NCBI GenBank assembly: GCA_902702965.1
Contig: CACRXP010000384.1
Coordinates: 340,523 to 404,522 of the forward strand
Reading direction: 5' to 3'
DNA: 64,000 nucleotides
Origin: Spirometra erinaceieuropaei
Lineage: Eukaryota; Platyhelminthes; Cestoda; Diphyllobothriidea; Diphyllobothriidae
Shown: positions 11,691 through 23,429 of the stretch, piece by piece
Layout: each line of letters starts with the position of its first letter
Numbering within the stretch: the first letter of the stretch is position 1
Notes under the pieces: generated by a model
What the model was told of the DNA's origin: nothing
Database searches by the model: none
The model's input: the letters and a program-made list of their open reading frames with translations, nothing else
Made by a program: the position numbers and the translations under genes

Positions 11691-12070
11691 TTGCATATAA
11701 AACCGGTAGTTATAATTCAGATGCGCTTACGTGCTTAGATAGGGCTTGCCGCGAGTACGCGTGTGCTTTTTGTGACTAATTCTCCGCCTTTAATACCGTC
11801 CAGTACCCTATCCTTGCCAAAACGTCCGCGGGCGGCCCGCAAGGCTTGGTCTTCCCTTGGTGTAGCAATAATTTCACTTCCCGCACTTAATTTTTCCAAT
11901 CTGGCGAACGGAAATCTATGGTCCTTCCCAATGACTGTGGAGTGCTTCAAGGTTCCATTCTATCCTGTCACCTTTTTTCCCTTCACACCGATGCCGCCAG
12001 ATCTCCTAACGACTGACTTTTGGTTAAGTTTGCTGGCGATTTGATTGGTAAATATACTTATGGTGACAGT
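11690..12070 (+). pseudogene. LINE (non-LTR) reverse transcriptase fragment
   Basis: Shifting frames gives RVLFVDYSSAFNTV-like residues near 11760-11810 (here altered), then GERKSMVLPNDCGVLQGSIL near 11900-11965, then a LVKFAGDLIG segment near 12025-12050. These correspond to the RT A motif (F-D/YSxAFNT), the GVPQGSVLSP motif and the FADD motif of CR1/Jockey/RTE-type LINEs. The FADD equivalent reads FAGD, and frames break repeatedly, so it is dead. The clade is not determined. Confidence 0.7.
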
Positions 12071-12620
12071 AAAATCAATATAAACAGATTACGATTCATG
12101 GGTACCCATTTTTACGAAAGATACTTTCAAGAAACGCTTAATAAAAACGTAGTTCGAACTCAAGCCACATAAAGGGACTAAATGATCTTCATATTTTGTA
12201 ATATGACCACCCGGATTGAGTTATCTTTTAAAATTGAGGGATCATTTCAGAACTTTGGTGAACTTTTCATAAGATAGCATATCTAATCTTCTTTCACATA
12301 TTGAAATAAGAATGGATACCTATGTACATGATGCATATGTATATGTCAACAGTAGTAAAAATGCAATTCCCAGAAGGCATATCAAGAGAAGAAGAGGCGC
12401 TCATCGGGAGGTTTGACGTTTCGAGTAGTTAGTTCGTCTTCCCAGTGTTAGAGACTGGCAAGTCCGGCGCACTGCTCTCCTAATATGGCGCACTTTGTTC
12501 AGTGCGTGACCCGCGAATGCTGCCCGTGTAACTACACCTAACCCGACTGAGAAGATGTTGTCTTTTGACGTCGTCTCACGCTACCACAGGCTCTTGCGGT
12601 CGAAACGCTTAATTACTCGC
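12070..12620. other. No identifiable gene; possible element flank
   Basis: 12390-12610 is more GC-rich and includes a tttgacgtttcg block like those at the ends of Penelope copies, so it may be the 5' region of the element that starts near 12620. I cannot support this further. Confidence 0.35.
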
Positions 12621-13570
12621 TACGTCAAAATTACGACTAGGACGATGGCCAGCCCACAGCTCAGGATCTCATAGAACTGCCTCAAGACATTCTTTACCTC
12701 CAAAGGAATCACATGTGAGCAGCTCAAGGACACTCCTATTGGTTCACCAATCTCCGGACTCGTTGCCGAGGTGGTTCTAAAAAAAACTAGAGAAACGACT
12801 GTCCGAGGAGTACAAACCCTAATTTTGAACACGCTACGTTCATAACACCTTTGTAATAATCGACCGGGGTAAAATAAACCACTATGCGAAACTACGGATC
12901 TCAATCATTCCCGATCTACAGTTCACGATGGAAGAGGTATAAGGAAATAAACTTCCATTCTTGGATCGTCTCATCTGCCGCCAACTAAACGGCAACCCAG
13001 CGACGTCGGTCTACAGAAGACCGACGAACACGCTGTAAATGCTCAGCTACAAGAGCAACCACCCGCTACAACGCAAACGAAGCTGTGCCCACACGCTATA
13101 CCAACGGGTTGAAACTCATTGCAGCACGCCAGCTGCCAAACTGGACGAGATAAAGCTCCTCCAAGAATCCTGCAGAGCCAACGGCTATGAGCGGGCATTC
13201 ATTGAATGGATCTAAAAGCAGCCGAGGAAACTAAATGAAGAGCATAGTCAGCCCAACTCGAGGCGCAGCATTCCGTACATTAAAAGGATCTCCGAAGTCG
13301 TGGCTAGATTCCTCGCGCCACTCGAAATAGGTGTTGTCCACAGGCCTGACTCAACAATACGCTGGCAAGTGATGCGGCCAAAAATTCCGATCCCTAAGCA
13401 GCAGATGTCGGCCGTTGTCTACAGACTTCAATGCAGATGCGGAAGCCGCGACTACATTGAGGAAACTAGACGCCGGCTGCAAAAGCGAGTGCATGAGCAG
13501 AAGTTGGCCGTGCGAAGTTTGAACCATACTGACAGCTTACTTCCATTCGGTTGTGGGGACTGAATTAAAA
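12620..13570 (+). mobile_element. Decayed Penelope-like element, RT C-terminus plus GIY-YIG
   Basis: Across frames the order is CEQLKDTPIGSPISGLVAEVV (palm, about 12713-12778), a YVHNTFVII reading where YVDD should be (near 12838), FTMEEV and LPFLDRLICR (about 12926-12990), SVYRRPTNTL, a SCAHTLYQRVETHC linker and finally the GIY-YIG domain at 13300-13563 (VVYRLQCRCGSRDYIEETRR). Both catalytic aspartates of YVDD are replaced and there are several stops. It belongs to the same broad lineage as the copy at 19900, though diverged from it. Confidence 0.75.
13300..13563 (+). pseudogene. GIY-YIG endonuclease fragment of the Penelope-like element
   Basis: This 87-codon open stretch has VVYRLQCRCGSRDYIEETRR, where the second half of the motif reads DYIE in place of the usual YVGE, followed by LQKRVHEQKL. 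It ends early at a stop after FGCGD. It is an endonuclease remnant attached to a broken RT and is not expected to be active. Confidence 0.65.
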
Positions 13571-13970
13571 CACGAAAAGCGTCGCAAAACACCATATTAC
13601 CACACTTATTATGGCAAAATTTTATGGCAAAAACTGAGCAGAATGTGAACACTACGGTCGCGCTAAACCATTCAGATGTCCGTCTAGATCAGAGAAATGT
13701 GCATGAAACGTAGAAGGCTGTATGGTGAAAAGGTTGCTTAAGGTTTCGGAGGGAAGTCAGTTCCGTCTGCACATGGGAATATACCGTCTTGCTGCGCTTT
13801 TTGTTCACTGTAATCTATCGCGTGCGTAAGACTCCGAAAAAAAGTCTAAAAAGGTAAAAGAAAACAATTAACTCACACAAGGATTAAAGAACAGTGATAG
13901 GCGTTGGGGTCAAACAGTTAAACAGGTGGCGCAGTATGGAGGGTGGACTGAAACATCTTTTGATCCAGTC

Positions 13971-14024
13971 ATTAAAAGCACATGTAGGTAAGCAGGCCAA
14001 CTGAAAATTTGCCAATGGAAGCAA
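13971..14024 (+). repeat. Left half of a locus interrupted by a Penelope insertion
   Basis: The run aaagcacatgtaggtaagcagg and the following caactgaaaatttgc align with 16011-16053, where the same sequence continues uninterrupted into ttttgaaatgttca. The right half resumes at about 15225. 16053 therefore represents the empty site for the insertion at 14024-15221. Confidence 0.65.
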
Positions 14025-15221
14025 AGAGACGAGTCCCAGGAAGTAGTCTCAAAGAAGGAGACACGATCGCAGGGACAAGAGCTTTATTAGCCTGACGTAT
14101 CTGATTCCTACTCGAATCCATCATCGGAGACAAAAAAGCAGAAACGGGTGGTTGTTCATCAAGGGGCTGCGGTATTCATAGGATGCAGTAGCCATGCTAC
14201 CGCATACCTATGAACATTCACGGCACCCCCCTTCATCCGGGATCGTCGCACATGGTGTGATCATTGCTTGATGGCCGACATTCGAGTCGTTAATTGCTGC
14301 AATTTCATCACGTACGTTAGATCTTGGCATGATGACTGCTCGACCATCTGACACAGCGACCGCGGTGTAGGGAAAAGTGTTCAGCACGGAGTATAGACTG
14401 GGAAGATCGTTGCACTTATTGATTGCTGTCGGCCGCCTTGCCGCCCCACTTGGTGTTGGAGTGGTATACAGACCGGAGGCAAAAATCAGGCGTCTGATTA
14501 TGAAACCTAAAGAACCACTGCTACTGCTAGAAACGCCTGGAGTCCTTTATCGGATCTGGTGCAGTTGCGGACAAAGCAACTACGTCGGTGAAACCGAAAG
14601 ACAGCCCCGAAAGAGAATGGCCGAACACGGGCAGCGGTGCGCATAAATGACGCCAGCTCTCAAGTTGCGGCTCATTCGACGAGATCCGGCCACACATTCA
14701 AATTCGACGAGGCCGAAATTCTCGCAAGAGGTGAAAACCGTGTGAACCGGGAGTTACTGGAATCATGGTTTACTGGCCCCCAGTCCATCAACAAGTGCAA
14801 CGACCTTCCCATTCCATACTCCATGCAAAAACATCGCCTAGGCGGGTTAACTGGCAACGCGGGAAGAGCACATAATAACACTTTTCCCAACACTGGGGTC
14901 ACTGTGTCGGATGGTCGAGCAGTCATCATGCCAACATCTAACGCACGTGATGAAATTGCTGCAATTAACGACTCGAATGTCGGCCATCAAGCAATGATCA
15001 CACCAAGTGCGACGATCCCGGATGAAGGGGGGAGCCGTGAATGTTCATGGTTAAGCGGTAGCATGGTTGCTGCATCCTATGATAACCGCAGTCCCTTGAT
15101 GACCAACCACCCGTTTCTGCTTTTTTGTCTCTGATGATGGATTCAAGCAGAAATCAGAAAAGCCAGGCTTATAAAGCTCTTGTCCCAGCGAACGTGTCTC
15201 CTGTTTCACAACTGAACATGT
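14024..15221. mobile_element. Head-to-head inverted pair of Penelope-like fragments
   Basis: 14024-14423 is a minus-strand 3' tail (tttattagcctgac block, ORF C-terminal repeat, region corresponding to SINKCNDLP). It joins at about 14423 to a plus-strand copy, 14425-15221, containing the GIY-YIG core and the same tail in the opposite orientation. The two tails are inverted copies of roughly 340 bases. Both 3' ends face outward. A related uninterrupted host sequence at 16011-16240 marks the insertion limits. Confidence 0.75.
14425..15134 (+). pseudogene. GIY-YIG endonuclease and C-terminal tail of a Penelope-like ORF
   Basis: Two overlapping open frames (14377-14646 and 14637-15134) carry the parts. 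VLYRIWCSCGQSNYVGETERQPRKRMAEH is the GIY-YIG core. After a one-base shift near 14640, the tail continues with NDASSQVAAHST, RELLESWFTGPQSINKCNDLP and SNARDEIAAINDSN. The same tail occurs at 20830-21233, 39100-39300 and 52200-52560 (-). The frameshift and missing RT make it non-autonomous. Confidence 0.75.
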
Positions 15222-15224
15222 GTT

Positions 15225-16395
15225 TTTGAAATGTTCACTTAGGTCACTCTTGCAAACGTGACGGGATTATTATCAGAGGATAGACATTTTTCCTGCACTC
15301 TCAGGCCATAGAGAACATGACTATCAAATTCTAACAGTAAACAGTTATCTATTACAGTGTGTTGTCTAGTTTTCCTTTTATCCAGGTAACCACTAATTTG
15401 ACTCTTCACAAATTTTAGGCGACATGAAACGCTAAACCTCTAACCTGCTTTTGTCTGATTATTGTCACGAAATATACTGATAGATCTGGATCACATTTAT
15501 GTTAGTTGGGTTTTTTATTTATTCAAAAGGGGTTCCGCCACCTATGACAAGTCATATATGACCCTCAAACGCAGGTTCTTCATTAAGAATTCTGATATAT
15601 GTCAATAAAGCAGACAATAATTAGCAGATTAAAATGTATTTATGTCCATTCTGCATTAAATGGCTGTCTCTCGTACTTTAATCTGGACATTTTCATGGCT
15701 AATGCGCTTCACCATTAGGCAGATCATTGAGCATTTATGAATATTAAATGCAGTTAATACCGTCTGATAGGTCAAAAAATACCAAATGCATTTGCTTCAT
15801 TAAGTGGACAAAATGTGTATACGTGACTGGGATTTCTGATGATTCGGGTTGCAGAAAATGAAGTGGGCAAACAGCTCGCTCATGGCAATCTCTTTCAGAA
15901 CAAGACTCTCGGACACATCATGGTCACATCAACCTAGTTATATCACTGATATACATCCTCTTGTCGTCAAATGAGCTGTTTGCAACACAGATCGCGATAC
16001 ATAAGTTCGTCCTTAAAAGCACATGAAGGTAAGTAGGCCAACTTAAAATTTGCTTTTGAAATGTTCATTTAGGTCGCTTTTGCAAGCGTTTAGGGAGTAA
16101 TATCAGTGGCAAGACACTTTTTACACTCTCAGGCCATAGAGGACATTACTGTTAAATTCTGAAAGTAAACAATTATCGTTTACAATGAGTTTCTTTCCAT
16201 CCAGGTAACCACTAATTTGACTCTTCACAAATTTCAGCTGGAACAAACAAGAGTAGCAAGACACTTTTCTTACACCCTAATGCCACATTATTGTCAATTT
16301 TTTACAGTAAACAGTTATCGTTTATAGTGAGCTGTGTAGTTTTCTTTCCATCCAGCTAACCACTAATGTGACTCCTCAAAAATTTCAACCGGAAC
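15225..16395 (+). repeat. Three related copies of a ~170-200-bp repeat
   Basis: Copies at 15225-15425, 16045-16240 and 16245-16390 share a ctctcaggccatagaggaca block, a taaacagttatcgtttacag block and a final accactaatttgactcttca block. The last two are adjacent in tandem, the first is separated by about 600 bases. Type unknown; no coding capacity. Confidence 0.65.
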
Positions 16396-16399
16396 CTAC

Positions 16400-17440
16400 A
16401 GCCGGAAACCAAATAATTCGTATGCCATACGCCAACGCCAAAGTCGCAATGTGACTAAGAGTACTGCCAAAAGCACAGATGAGAGTAGACGTAACTAGGC
16501 GATTATGTGCAACAAACCCAACCAAATTGTAAATGATCACCTCCCACTTTGTTAAGAATGGATATGAACACCCTCTTTGGTCTGTATTGGTCAGGAGTTA
16601 AAATGAATTTATGCCTCGTTCATAAGCTAGTACTAAGATACTGAGTGTCACAAAATATTTGATTGATTGCGCCTTCCGACAGATGTACATCTGCCTGAGA
16701 TGGACCAGTGCGTTCAATGGGAATACGGCAGGTGTTAAGGAGTATTCACACAGAACACACCAACATCTGGGCTCTGTCGAAAACCCTATTTTGTGGTTTA
16801 TGTCACGCCGGACGGAATAAGTGTTTGTCGTCAGCCAGTTGATGTGGTAGTATGCTTAGATGCATATTGTAATCGTTTCGGCTACCTGTGCCCTGCCCTA
16901 CGTCTGGATTGCTGAACTCTGGTCAGCTATGGGAACCAGGTAGGAGAAGAGAATAGAGTACGAAAAATGAGTCGTAAACCCTCTATCACTATAACCTAGC
17001 TCACTTTCCAGCCACAGTCAATGTTTCTATTTTGGTTTTGATCAGACAGTGTGCGTCTTTGGCAACGGCCATCGAACTGCCAAATTTGAAACAGCGATGA
17101 TCAGTGAAACATCTTTCGAAAGACGGAATTTCTCAATTGGCGTGCTATGTGAAATCCCAGTTTGGTGCATACTAAGACTCCATGAAGCCCGAATGGTTGT
17201 TTAATAGCAGGCCTAAACCTGATATTTAAGCTGAAGTTGAATGAAATTGGGCAGATATTTCTTTTCATATAAGGGTTTTAGTTAAATTAATTCTTACTGA
17301 TCATTGCAACCTCTATAGAACTCGTCAGAGGCAATTTTGCTTGATTAAATTTACCCATGAGCCCACATATATAAAATCCCCACTAGGATATATGTCGTGA
17401 AAAACGTTGTAGGTTTATAAATTTTCCATTCCGCATTGTC
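16400..17440. other. No identifiable gene; 3' flank of S5C-2
   Basis: No open stretch of note and no canonical AATAAA within about 100 bases downstream of the S5C-2 stop (reading minus from 17446). Nothing else is supportable. Confidence 0.5.
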
Positions 17441-17445
17441 GATGC

Positions 17446-18688
17446 TTAGCAGGCAACTGGCATTTTCCTCTCCAAATTTAGAAGGTTCGAACTGAGTGCA
17501 TTCCTTAGTAGGCCCGGTGAAATATAGGCCATTGGTAAATTTACTTCGCCAATATTCTGTTCGGTCTCCGTTTTCAGAGACAGACTGTCAATTGTGCAAC
17601 CGTGAGACAAATATCCAGTTTCCATTCGTCCGGAAATGTTCATCTTGATATTTGCGACATGTATGACCATGATCATCCAAACACCCAATTCGATATCTTT
17701 ACGCTGGAAGAAAAAAATGCGAATACAGTTAATCGAAACGAAGGAAGCTTCTTTCTTAGACATAGAACTGTCAAGTGCTTCATGGTGGTTAACCGTAAAG
17801 GGAATCAGCTTACGTGTTTTACTTTGAAGTATGCCGGGACTTTTATGCTATCACAATTATACTCTTCTACGGCAGAGAGAAGCAGCATACGACAGTGATC
17901 TATACTTGCAATATCACCGAAAGTCAGAGTTAACGAGAATGGGAACGGGCTTTCTCTCTCGGAACTCAGCAAATTGTTCAAAGTTGCAAAGCCGCGGTGA
18001 AGAAAATCCCCAACCACGTCTAATTCCGGGATCCTGGGGCGGTTTTCTAGAAGAATGTTATGTTACATTCTGAGATATGCATTTTCATGTTTAATTAGAC
18101 TTGTGTGATTAGAAGAATAACAAAAGGCCGAAAGACTTGTATTAGAAGTCTGTCTTTCCCGTCGTCCTTCATTTGCCTCGTTTAAGCATCGTTGATAGAA
18201 CAAATGCAGCCAAGCCCCATTTCAAACCGGTCTTTGCTTTTAGCAATGCATGTCAATTGCTGGCTAAGTCATATACTTAATGGATTTGACTGACAGGACG
18301 GGTTAAATTATTTGAATAAAAAGAAAAAATGGCTCTGTGTAAAACGTTTTTTTAAATACTGAGGATTAAAAGAGCTTGGTCGGACCTACAGAGATGCCCA
18401 TGGATCATGAACGCAGAATGTAGCCGCTTACTCAAATCTTGCAACACAATTTCTCAACTAAACGGAACTATGTCATGGAGTTTGAACAACGTGCATCGAT
18501 CAACAAACGCGGTGGTAATTTAAGACAACGTTCACTTGTTTCACCGAACTGAATATCACATTAAATGCAAAAAAGCAAATAAGCAGTACATGCTTATACG
18601 GCTAGTAGTATTGTGCCTTACCTTGCCTCGAACTGCAGGCGGACGTGCCAGCAAGGCAATAAATCAAAAGCGCCAGCTTTACCATCAT
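17446..18688 (-). CDS. S5C-2, intact secreted five-cysteine protein, 185 residues
   Basis: There are three exons on the minus strand: 18688-18622 (67 nt), 18046-17814 (233 nt) and 17703-17446 (258 nt, TAA). Donors are GTAAGG and GTAAGC; acceptors are cattcttctag and a pyrimidine-rich cttccag. Introns are 575 and 110 bases. The start is the first of two adjacent ATGs, which aligns with the paralogs. Residues 1-17 form a signal peptide (MMVKLALLIYCL...), with likely cleavage between Ala17 and Cys18. The mature protein has Cys at 18, 74, 87, 136 and 185. Cys185 is the last residue. One N-glycosylation sequon (Asn-Ile-Ser, Asn122) sits in the MNISGRM motif. Other marks are FATLNNLL, IDHCRM, CTIDSLSL and LERKMPVAC. 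No known domain is recognised. Five cysteines leave one unpaired, or pairing between chains. The terminal CTIDSL...L...LL section faintly recalls BPI/TULIP lipid-binding folds, but that is speculation. Confidence 0.82.
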
Positions 18689-18736
18689 TTCACTGTCACT
18701 TTTCAACACTTCACAACTATTTCTCATCAAAATTGG

Positions 18737-18806
18737 TCTTCTGTGTTTTATAGATCTTAGTGGATTCTGCAACGAGTCACTGTAAGGCTGGTTTGAAGCA
18801 ACCAAT
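18737..18806 (-). promoter_or_regulatory. Core promoter of S5C-2: TATA box plus inverted CCAAT
   Basis: On the minus strand, TATAAAA is at 18752-18746, 58 bases before the ATG. The surrounding 21 bases (18757-18737) are identical to 230-250 upstream of S5C-1. ATTGGTTG lies further upstream at 18806-18799. The strict conservation in two copies 18 kb apart in opposite orientation argues for a shared promoter. Activity is inferred. Confidence 0.6.
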
Positions 18807-18849
18807 GAAAAACCCAGGTACGACCTATGCATAAATTAATACGCATTGC

Positions 18850-19880
18850 CGATGCCAATTAAACTTGACATCGACCAAGTTGTATTAATCGTTCTAGAGG
18901 CAGAAAATAAAGAAAACAACGATCATTCGACAAAGTGATAATTTTATTACAAAACTCATTTTAAGACAAACCATGTCCCTATCTGTATGATCGCTTCGTT
19001 TAACTGGTATGTTGTATGTCCACGTGCACAGTGTCAGATCGGTCAGCGACTTTCCATTAAATGTCTTCACTGTATGCTAAGTGTGCTTTGGTCTGATATG
19101 GCATTGTGTGGGTGATGTAGACAGTGGACGCGAGTCGCCTCCATATCGGTAGTGACTAAACTAACAAAGCAATTTTTGACCTGATGTTTGCAGTTCAATC
19201 TTAAGGAATAATGCAAACAATGACGTATTATTTTACGCCCATCTTATGTGTAAAAATAAGTATTTGTACGATGTTCCCAAAAAATGAAGCCAGATCGCTA
19301 TCTTAAGTGCATGTATAGCACACTAATAAATGAGGATTTCAAATTGCTTGGCAAATACTCATAAACATAAAGATAATTCATAATTTAAAAGTTGCCACTT
19401 TGCATTACACTTAACTTTAAATTCAGCGTATCCCTTAAACTCCGCAGCAGATTCTTCTTGCTGCAACGCAACGAGAACCCATCTCATCACAAGTCCTGAC
19501 CAATTAGTTTTGAGTCGCAGTGTGCAAAGGAATAAACAATAATGTATTACCCGAGGAAATGGAAAATGCCCACAAATATGATATTTATATATCTTAGCTA
19601 ATAGGGTATGATAAACCATCTTGTGGTCAGCAGGTAACATTTTATTTCGTTTCGTCCTGTCGGTCTTCCAGAAAATTGAGGGTTGCTTTCTCTATTCAGT
19701 GTCTGAAATCTGATTTTCTTGGATAAACACTTTGCGTTGTCGATTAAAATGGACAGACTATTTAAAAGTTAATATTGGACAGACGGAACTTTGATGTCTG
19801 CAGATTACTTCTCTTGTTGAGCTTAGCTATTGTTAACTAAGAGATACATGTTGACCATTACACTCTAGCTAAGTCCATGT
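18850..19880. other. No identifiable gene
   Basis: AT-rich. The 93-codon open stretch at 19359-19640 (-) shows no recognisable motif or splice context. Confidence 0.5.
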
Positions 19881-20441
19881 GTGACATCACCAATGGCATT
19901 GAAACTTCAATATTTTAGTAGGAAAAGAACGGAATACGGAGAAGCAGAGAACCGTCTTGGACACGCCCAAGTCCTTCAGCTCCTGAAGCTCTGTCTCAGG
20001 ACGTACTTCACGTTCGACGGGAAGATCTGCATACAGGTGAAGGGCACACCAATGGGTTCGCCGATTTCGGGATTCATCGCCGAGGCGGTTCTGCAACGGT
20101 TAGAGTGGCTGGTCCTCCAACGCCACAGACCGAAATTATGGGCCCGGTATGTGGATAATACCTTCGTCGTCATCGAACGAGATCAGGTGTTGACATTCCA
20201 AGAACATCTCAACGCCGTCTTCTCGGACATTCCATTTACGATGGAGGAGGAAGAGAACAACCAGCTGGCCTTCTTGGATGTCCTCGTATGCCGCAAAGAT
20301 TGTGGTGAACTAAAAACCAATGTGTTCAGGAAAGCGACAAATACGATGCAAGTACTGAACTTCAACATTAACCACCCAATCAGCCACAAACGCAGTTGTG
20401 TAAGGACGCTCTATCGGCGTGTCGAAACGCACTGCAGTTAG
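19881..20441 (+). pseudogene. Penelope-like reverse transcriptase, palm and thumb
   Basis: This is a 186-codon open stretch. Residues from about 17 on are RT: LLKLCLRTYFTF, then IQVKGTPMGSPISGFIAEAV (primer-grip/palm), WARYVDNTFVVIERD, where the catalytic YVDD reads YVDN, FTMEEEENNQLAFLDVLVCR, and TNVFRKATNTMQVLNFNINH in the thumb. The first 16 residues do not align with the family, so the element is truncated here and the apparent start is accidental. The Asp-to-Asn change should abolish polymerisation. Confidence 0.85.
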
Positions 20442-21430
20442 TCGAAAGAAAAAATTGCCGAAGTACAATACCTCCGACGGGTCTACAAAGCCAATGGCTA
20501 CCCGCGCAACTTCGTCGACCGGTGCATACGCAAAAGGGACGAAAGGCCTAACCGCACGGACACCAAGTCTTGGTGGGCACTTCCATATGTCAAAAACGTT
20601 TAGGAAGCTGTTGGCCGCCTTCTCGCCCCACTTGGGGTTGGAGTGGCACACAGACCGGAGGCAATAATCAGGCGTCTGATCATGAAACCGAAAGACCCAC
20701 TGCCACGGCTAGAAACGTCTTAGGTTGTTTATCGGATCTGGTGCAGTTGCGGACCAAGCAACTACGTCGGAGAAACCGGAAGCCAGCTCCGAACGAGAAT
20801 GGCTGAAGACGCGGCAGCGGTGCGCAGAAATGATGCCAGCTCTTAAGTTGCGGCTTATTCGACGAGATCCGGCCACACATTCAAATTAAACGAGGCCAAA
20901 ATTCTCGCAAGAGGTGACAACCGCCTGTGCCGTGAGTTATTGGAATCATGGTTTACTAGCCCTTAGTCCATCAACAAGTGCAACGATCTTCCGACTCCAT
21001 GCTCCATGCTGAAACTTCGCCTAGGCGGAGTAATAAGCCATGCGGGGAGCGCAGAGGTTAACACTTTTCCAAACACCGGTGTTGGTGCGTCAGATGGTCG
21101 AGCAATCATCACGCCAACATATAACGCATGTGATGAATTTGCAGCAATTATCGACTCGAATGTCGGCCATCAAGCAATTATCACACCAAGTGCGACGATC
21201 CTGGATGAATGGTGGAGCCGTGAATGTTCATAGGTATGCGGTAGCATGGCTACTGCATCCTATGAATACCGCAGTCCCTTGTGCAACATCCACCAGTTTT
21301 TGCTTTTTTTGCCTCTGATGATGGATTCGATCATTAATCCGAAACGTCAGACTAATAAAGCTCTTGTCCCAGCGATCGTGTCTCCTTCTTCAAGACTACT
21401 TCCTGGGACTTGTCTCATTGCTTCTATTGG
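19900..21430 (+). mobile_element. Penelope-like retroelement, 5'-truncated, with RT, GIY-YIG and tail
   Basis: The RT starts within the fingers/palm (about 19930), runs through palm and thumb to 20441, then crosses frames to a GIY-YIG core at 20724-20810 and the C-terminal tail ending near 21233. The 3' part includes the shared cctctgatgatggattcg, cagactaataaagctc and cttcctgggacttgtctc blocks, which recur at 14040-14130 (-), 22225-22310 (-), 39450-39560 and 52070-52140 (-). One in-frame TAG sits at 20721-20723, directly before the endonuclease core. Confidence 0.85.
20640..21233 (+). pseudogene. GIY-YIG endonuclease and C-terminal tail of the Penelope-like element
   Basis: Reading across frames: RLIMKPKDPLPRLETS, a TAG, VVYRIWCSCGPSNYVGETG (20724-20780), then RTRMAED and NDASS, with further shifts before the tail LRLGGVISHAGSAEVN, SDGRAIITPT and NVGHQAIITPSATI (21006-21233). 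It matches the copy at 14425-15134 closely but has more lesions. Confidence 0.75.
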
Positions 21431-21439
21431 CAAAGAACG

Positions 21440-22200
21440 GAATCCTTACTGTTTGGCGGGCAATGTACGCGAAATCATTGTATGGATAGCTTATGCTGCG
21501 TTAGGGAAGGGCAATGATGCTGCTGATTACTTTCGGACTGATGGATATTGGAAATTGGCGTATTTAATAAAAGAGCAGCTAGCACAAAACATGTTTTGTC
21601 AGCACCACGCGTGCAATTTGTTTCCCATGTACTGAGCCTAACGGTTCTGCGGATATTTATTTTTTCATGAATTCTGTTTCCACCCCCTTGCAAAACCAAA
21701 CCTTTAAAAAATTTACACAAAATTTTCGTCCACAGTATCATCAGCTTAAAATTGAAACGCAGCATTCCGTTAATTTCGACAGCACTGTAATTGCGTATGC
21801 AGTTATCCTGGCGTGTTTAACAAATAGCCCAATTAACAGCTTTAACATGGAGAATAATAATTGATCTGCTCTACTGTCGACCTAAAGTGTTTGCAAATTT
21901 AAATCTGCTGTGGGTTACCATGGGCATTTTGCTCATCCCCGTCTTTCTATTATTGCGAAGGAAGATAGCTGCATTGTTTTATAAGAAATCTGGTTATTTT
22001 AATTTTTTTTCGATTTATTTTGCAGAGTGTTAATCATCTAGGAATAAAGGCGTATTTAGCGTACGAAATAAATAATTAGATAAATCATCCTTACGTGACA
22101 TTTGATTTACTCGACTGCGGGTGAGGACGTCCTTAAGACATTTATAGAGAAAATGAAAACCAATACATGACGCAGCAGTCATTTCTGGGTTAATGATAAT
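21440..22200. other. No identifiable gene
   Basis: Follows the Penelope 3' end. The open stretch that runs to 21635 is a continuation of frame out of the element without any motif. AT-rich beyond that. Confidence 0.45.
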
Positions 22201-22214
22201 CACAGTAATCAAAA

Positions 22215-22390
22215 GAGGCGAAGAAATGAGTCCCCGAAGAAAAGAGACACGATCGCTATGATAAGAGTCTTATTAACCAAACATTTCGAATTCCTGCTCC
22301 AAAGTATCATCAGAGGCAAATGGAGAGACAGATGGCTCATGCGCAAGGGGCTGTAGTATTTATAGGATGCAGTCGCTTAGGCCTTACGAA
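22215..22390 (-). mobile_element. Penelope-like 3' tail fragment
   Basis: On the minus strand it has the catcctataaatactacagc block, tttgcctctgatgat, then the gaaatgtttggttaataaga and gatcgtgtctcttttcttcg blocks that end the copies at 14024-14423 (-) and 21280-21430 (+). Nothing of the ORF remains. Confidence 0.65.
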
Positions 22391-22399
22391 GAACAATTC

Positions 22400-23370
22400 A
22401 TATCAATAAATAGATTTACTTACAGCGTTATTGTTCACGCTGTGTAGGTAGGCCTATTACTCCGCTCCAAATCCGATCTTATTAAAGACATGAAAAACAT
22501 CATTTCTATCTTATTTTCAACTGGTTTACGCAGGCAGCACAAACATCATGGCTTTATATGGCATGCCATTTTTTCCTTACTAGAGGTACTTTGCCGATGT
22601 CAAACATAATTAAGCAATAAGGGTAAATATTCATAGTTTGTCAATGCAAGAATCAACTGTTTGACTAAAATACCCCGATCACAATCAAATATTTTTGTTT
22701 GCGTAGAGGGACGGCCCAAAGCTGTTTGGAGGAAAAGGGTAAACCAAGATCTTACAACCAAGGGTAGTGGCCATTTCGGGCTGATGGGCAATTACAGGTT
22801 CAAAGATTAAAGCCATCTCTAACCTAGACGACCTAGATGCCTTCCTTAAAGAGGTAATAGACAAGTGAATTCACCTCGTCACATTCTAGAGGACTTCTCT
22901 GTAGTTAGCTCCATGAACTTTCGGCCTTAGTTATAGTAGGTAAACAACACGCCACACAAGCGGACAAAAAGCAGTGTTGCCCACTTACGCACACCACCTC
23001 GGTGAACTTTCCTGAAATCAGTTATGACACTTTTGCGGTTATCAGAATTAGCCGTGGGTGTCGGCAGACCGACTGTCATCTACACTTAAGAAAAGTGGGC
23101 CTAGGCTACACATTTAAGACATTCAATAAAAAGTAAGAAATGTTTGTTAAAAACCTTTGGACAAAAACGGGGGTCCGCTAAGCACATATGCTTGCATGCT
23201 TATGCGGACTAGAGAAGTAAATGTTCAAACTTCGAAACCATAATTATCATGTGCGATATTATACAAGGCAAAGTGACCGTTCCCGAACAATTTCATTTGT
23301 ATAATAGACTTTTCAGTTGACTTTCAAGTTGGCGGCATAGGATAGGAAGCTTTTATTCTGCGCTGTAAGA
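22400..23370. other. No identifiable gene
   Basis: No motif-bearing open frame. The sequence is AT-rich, with no repeat that I could match to other parts of the window. Confidence 0.45.
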
Positions 23371-23429
23371 CCAAGATGCGAATGACATTCAGCCTGGTCT
23401 TAAATTTCAACAAGCAAGGGCTAAAATGT

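Noticed and set aside
17446..18688. Assignment of S5C proteins to BPI/TULIP, ML or cystatin folds
   Set aside because: Only vague pattern resemblance; no diagnostic motif. Left as unknown family.
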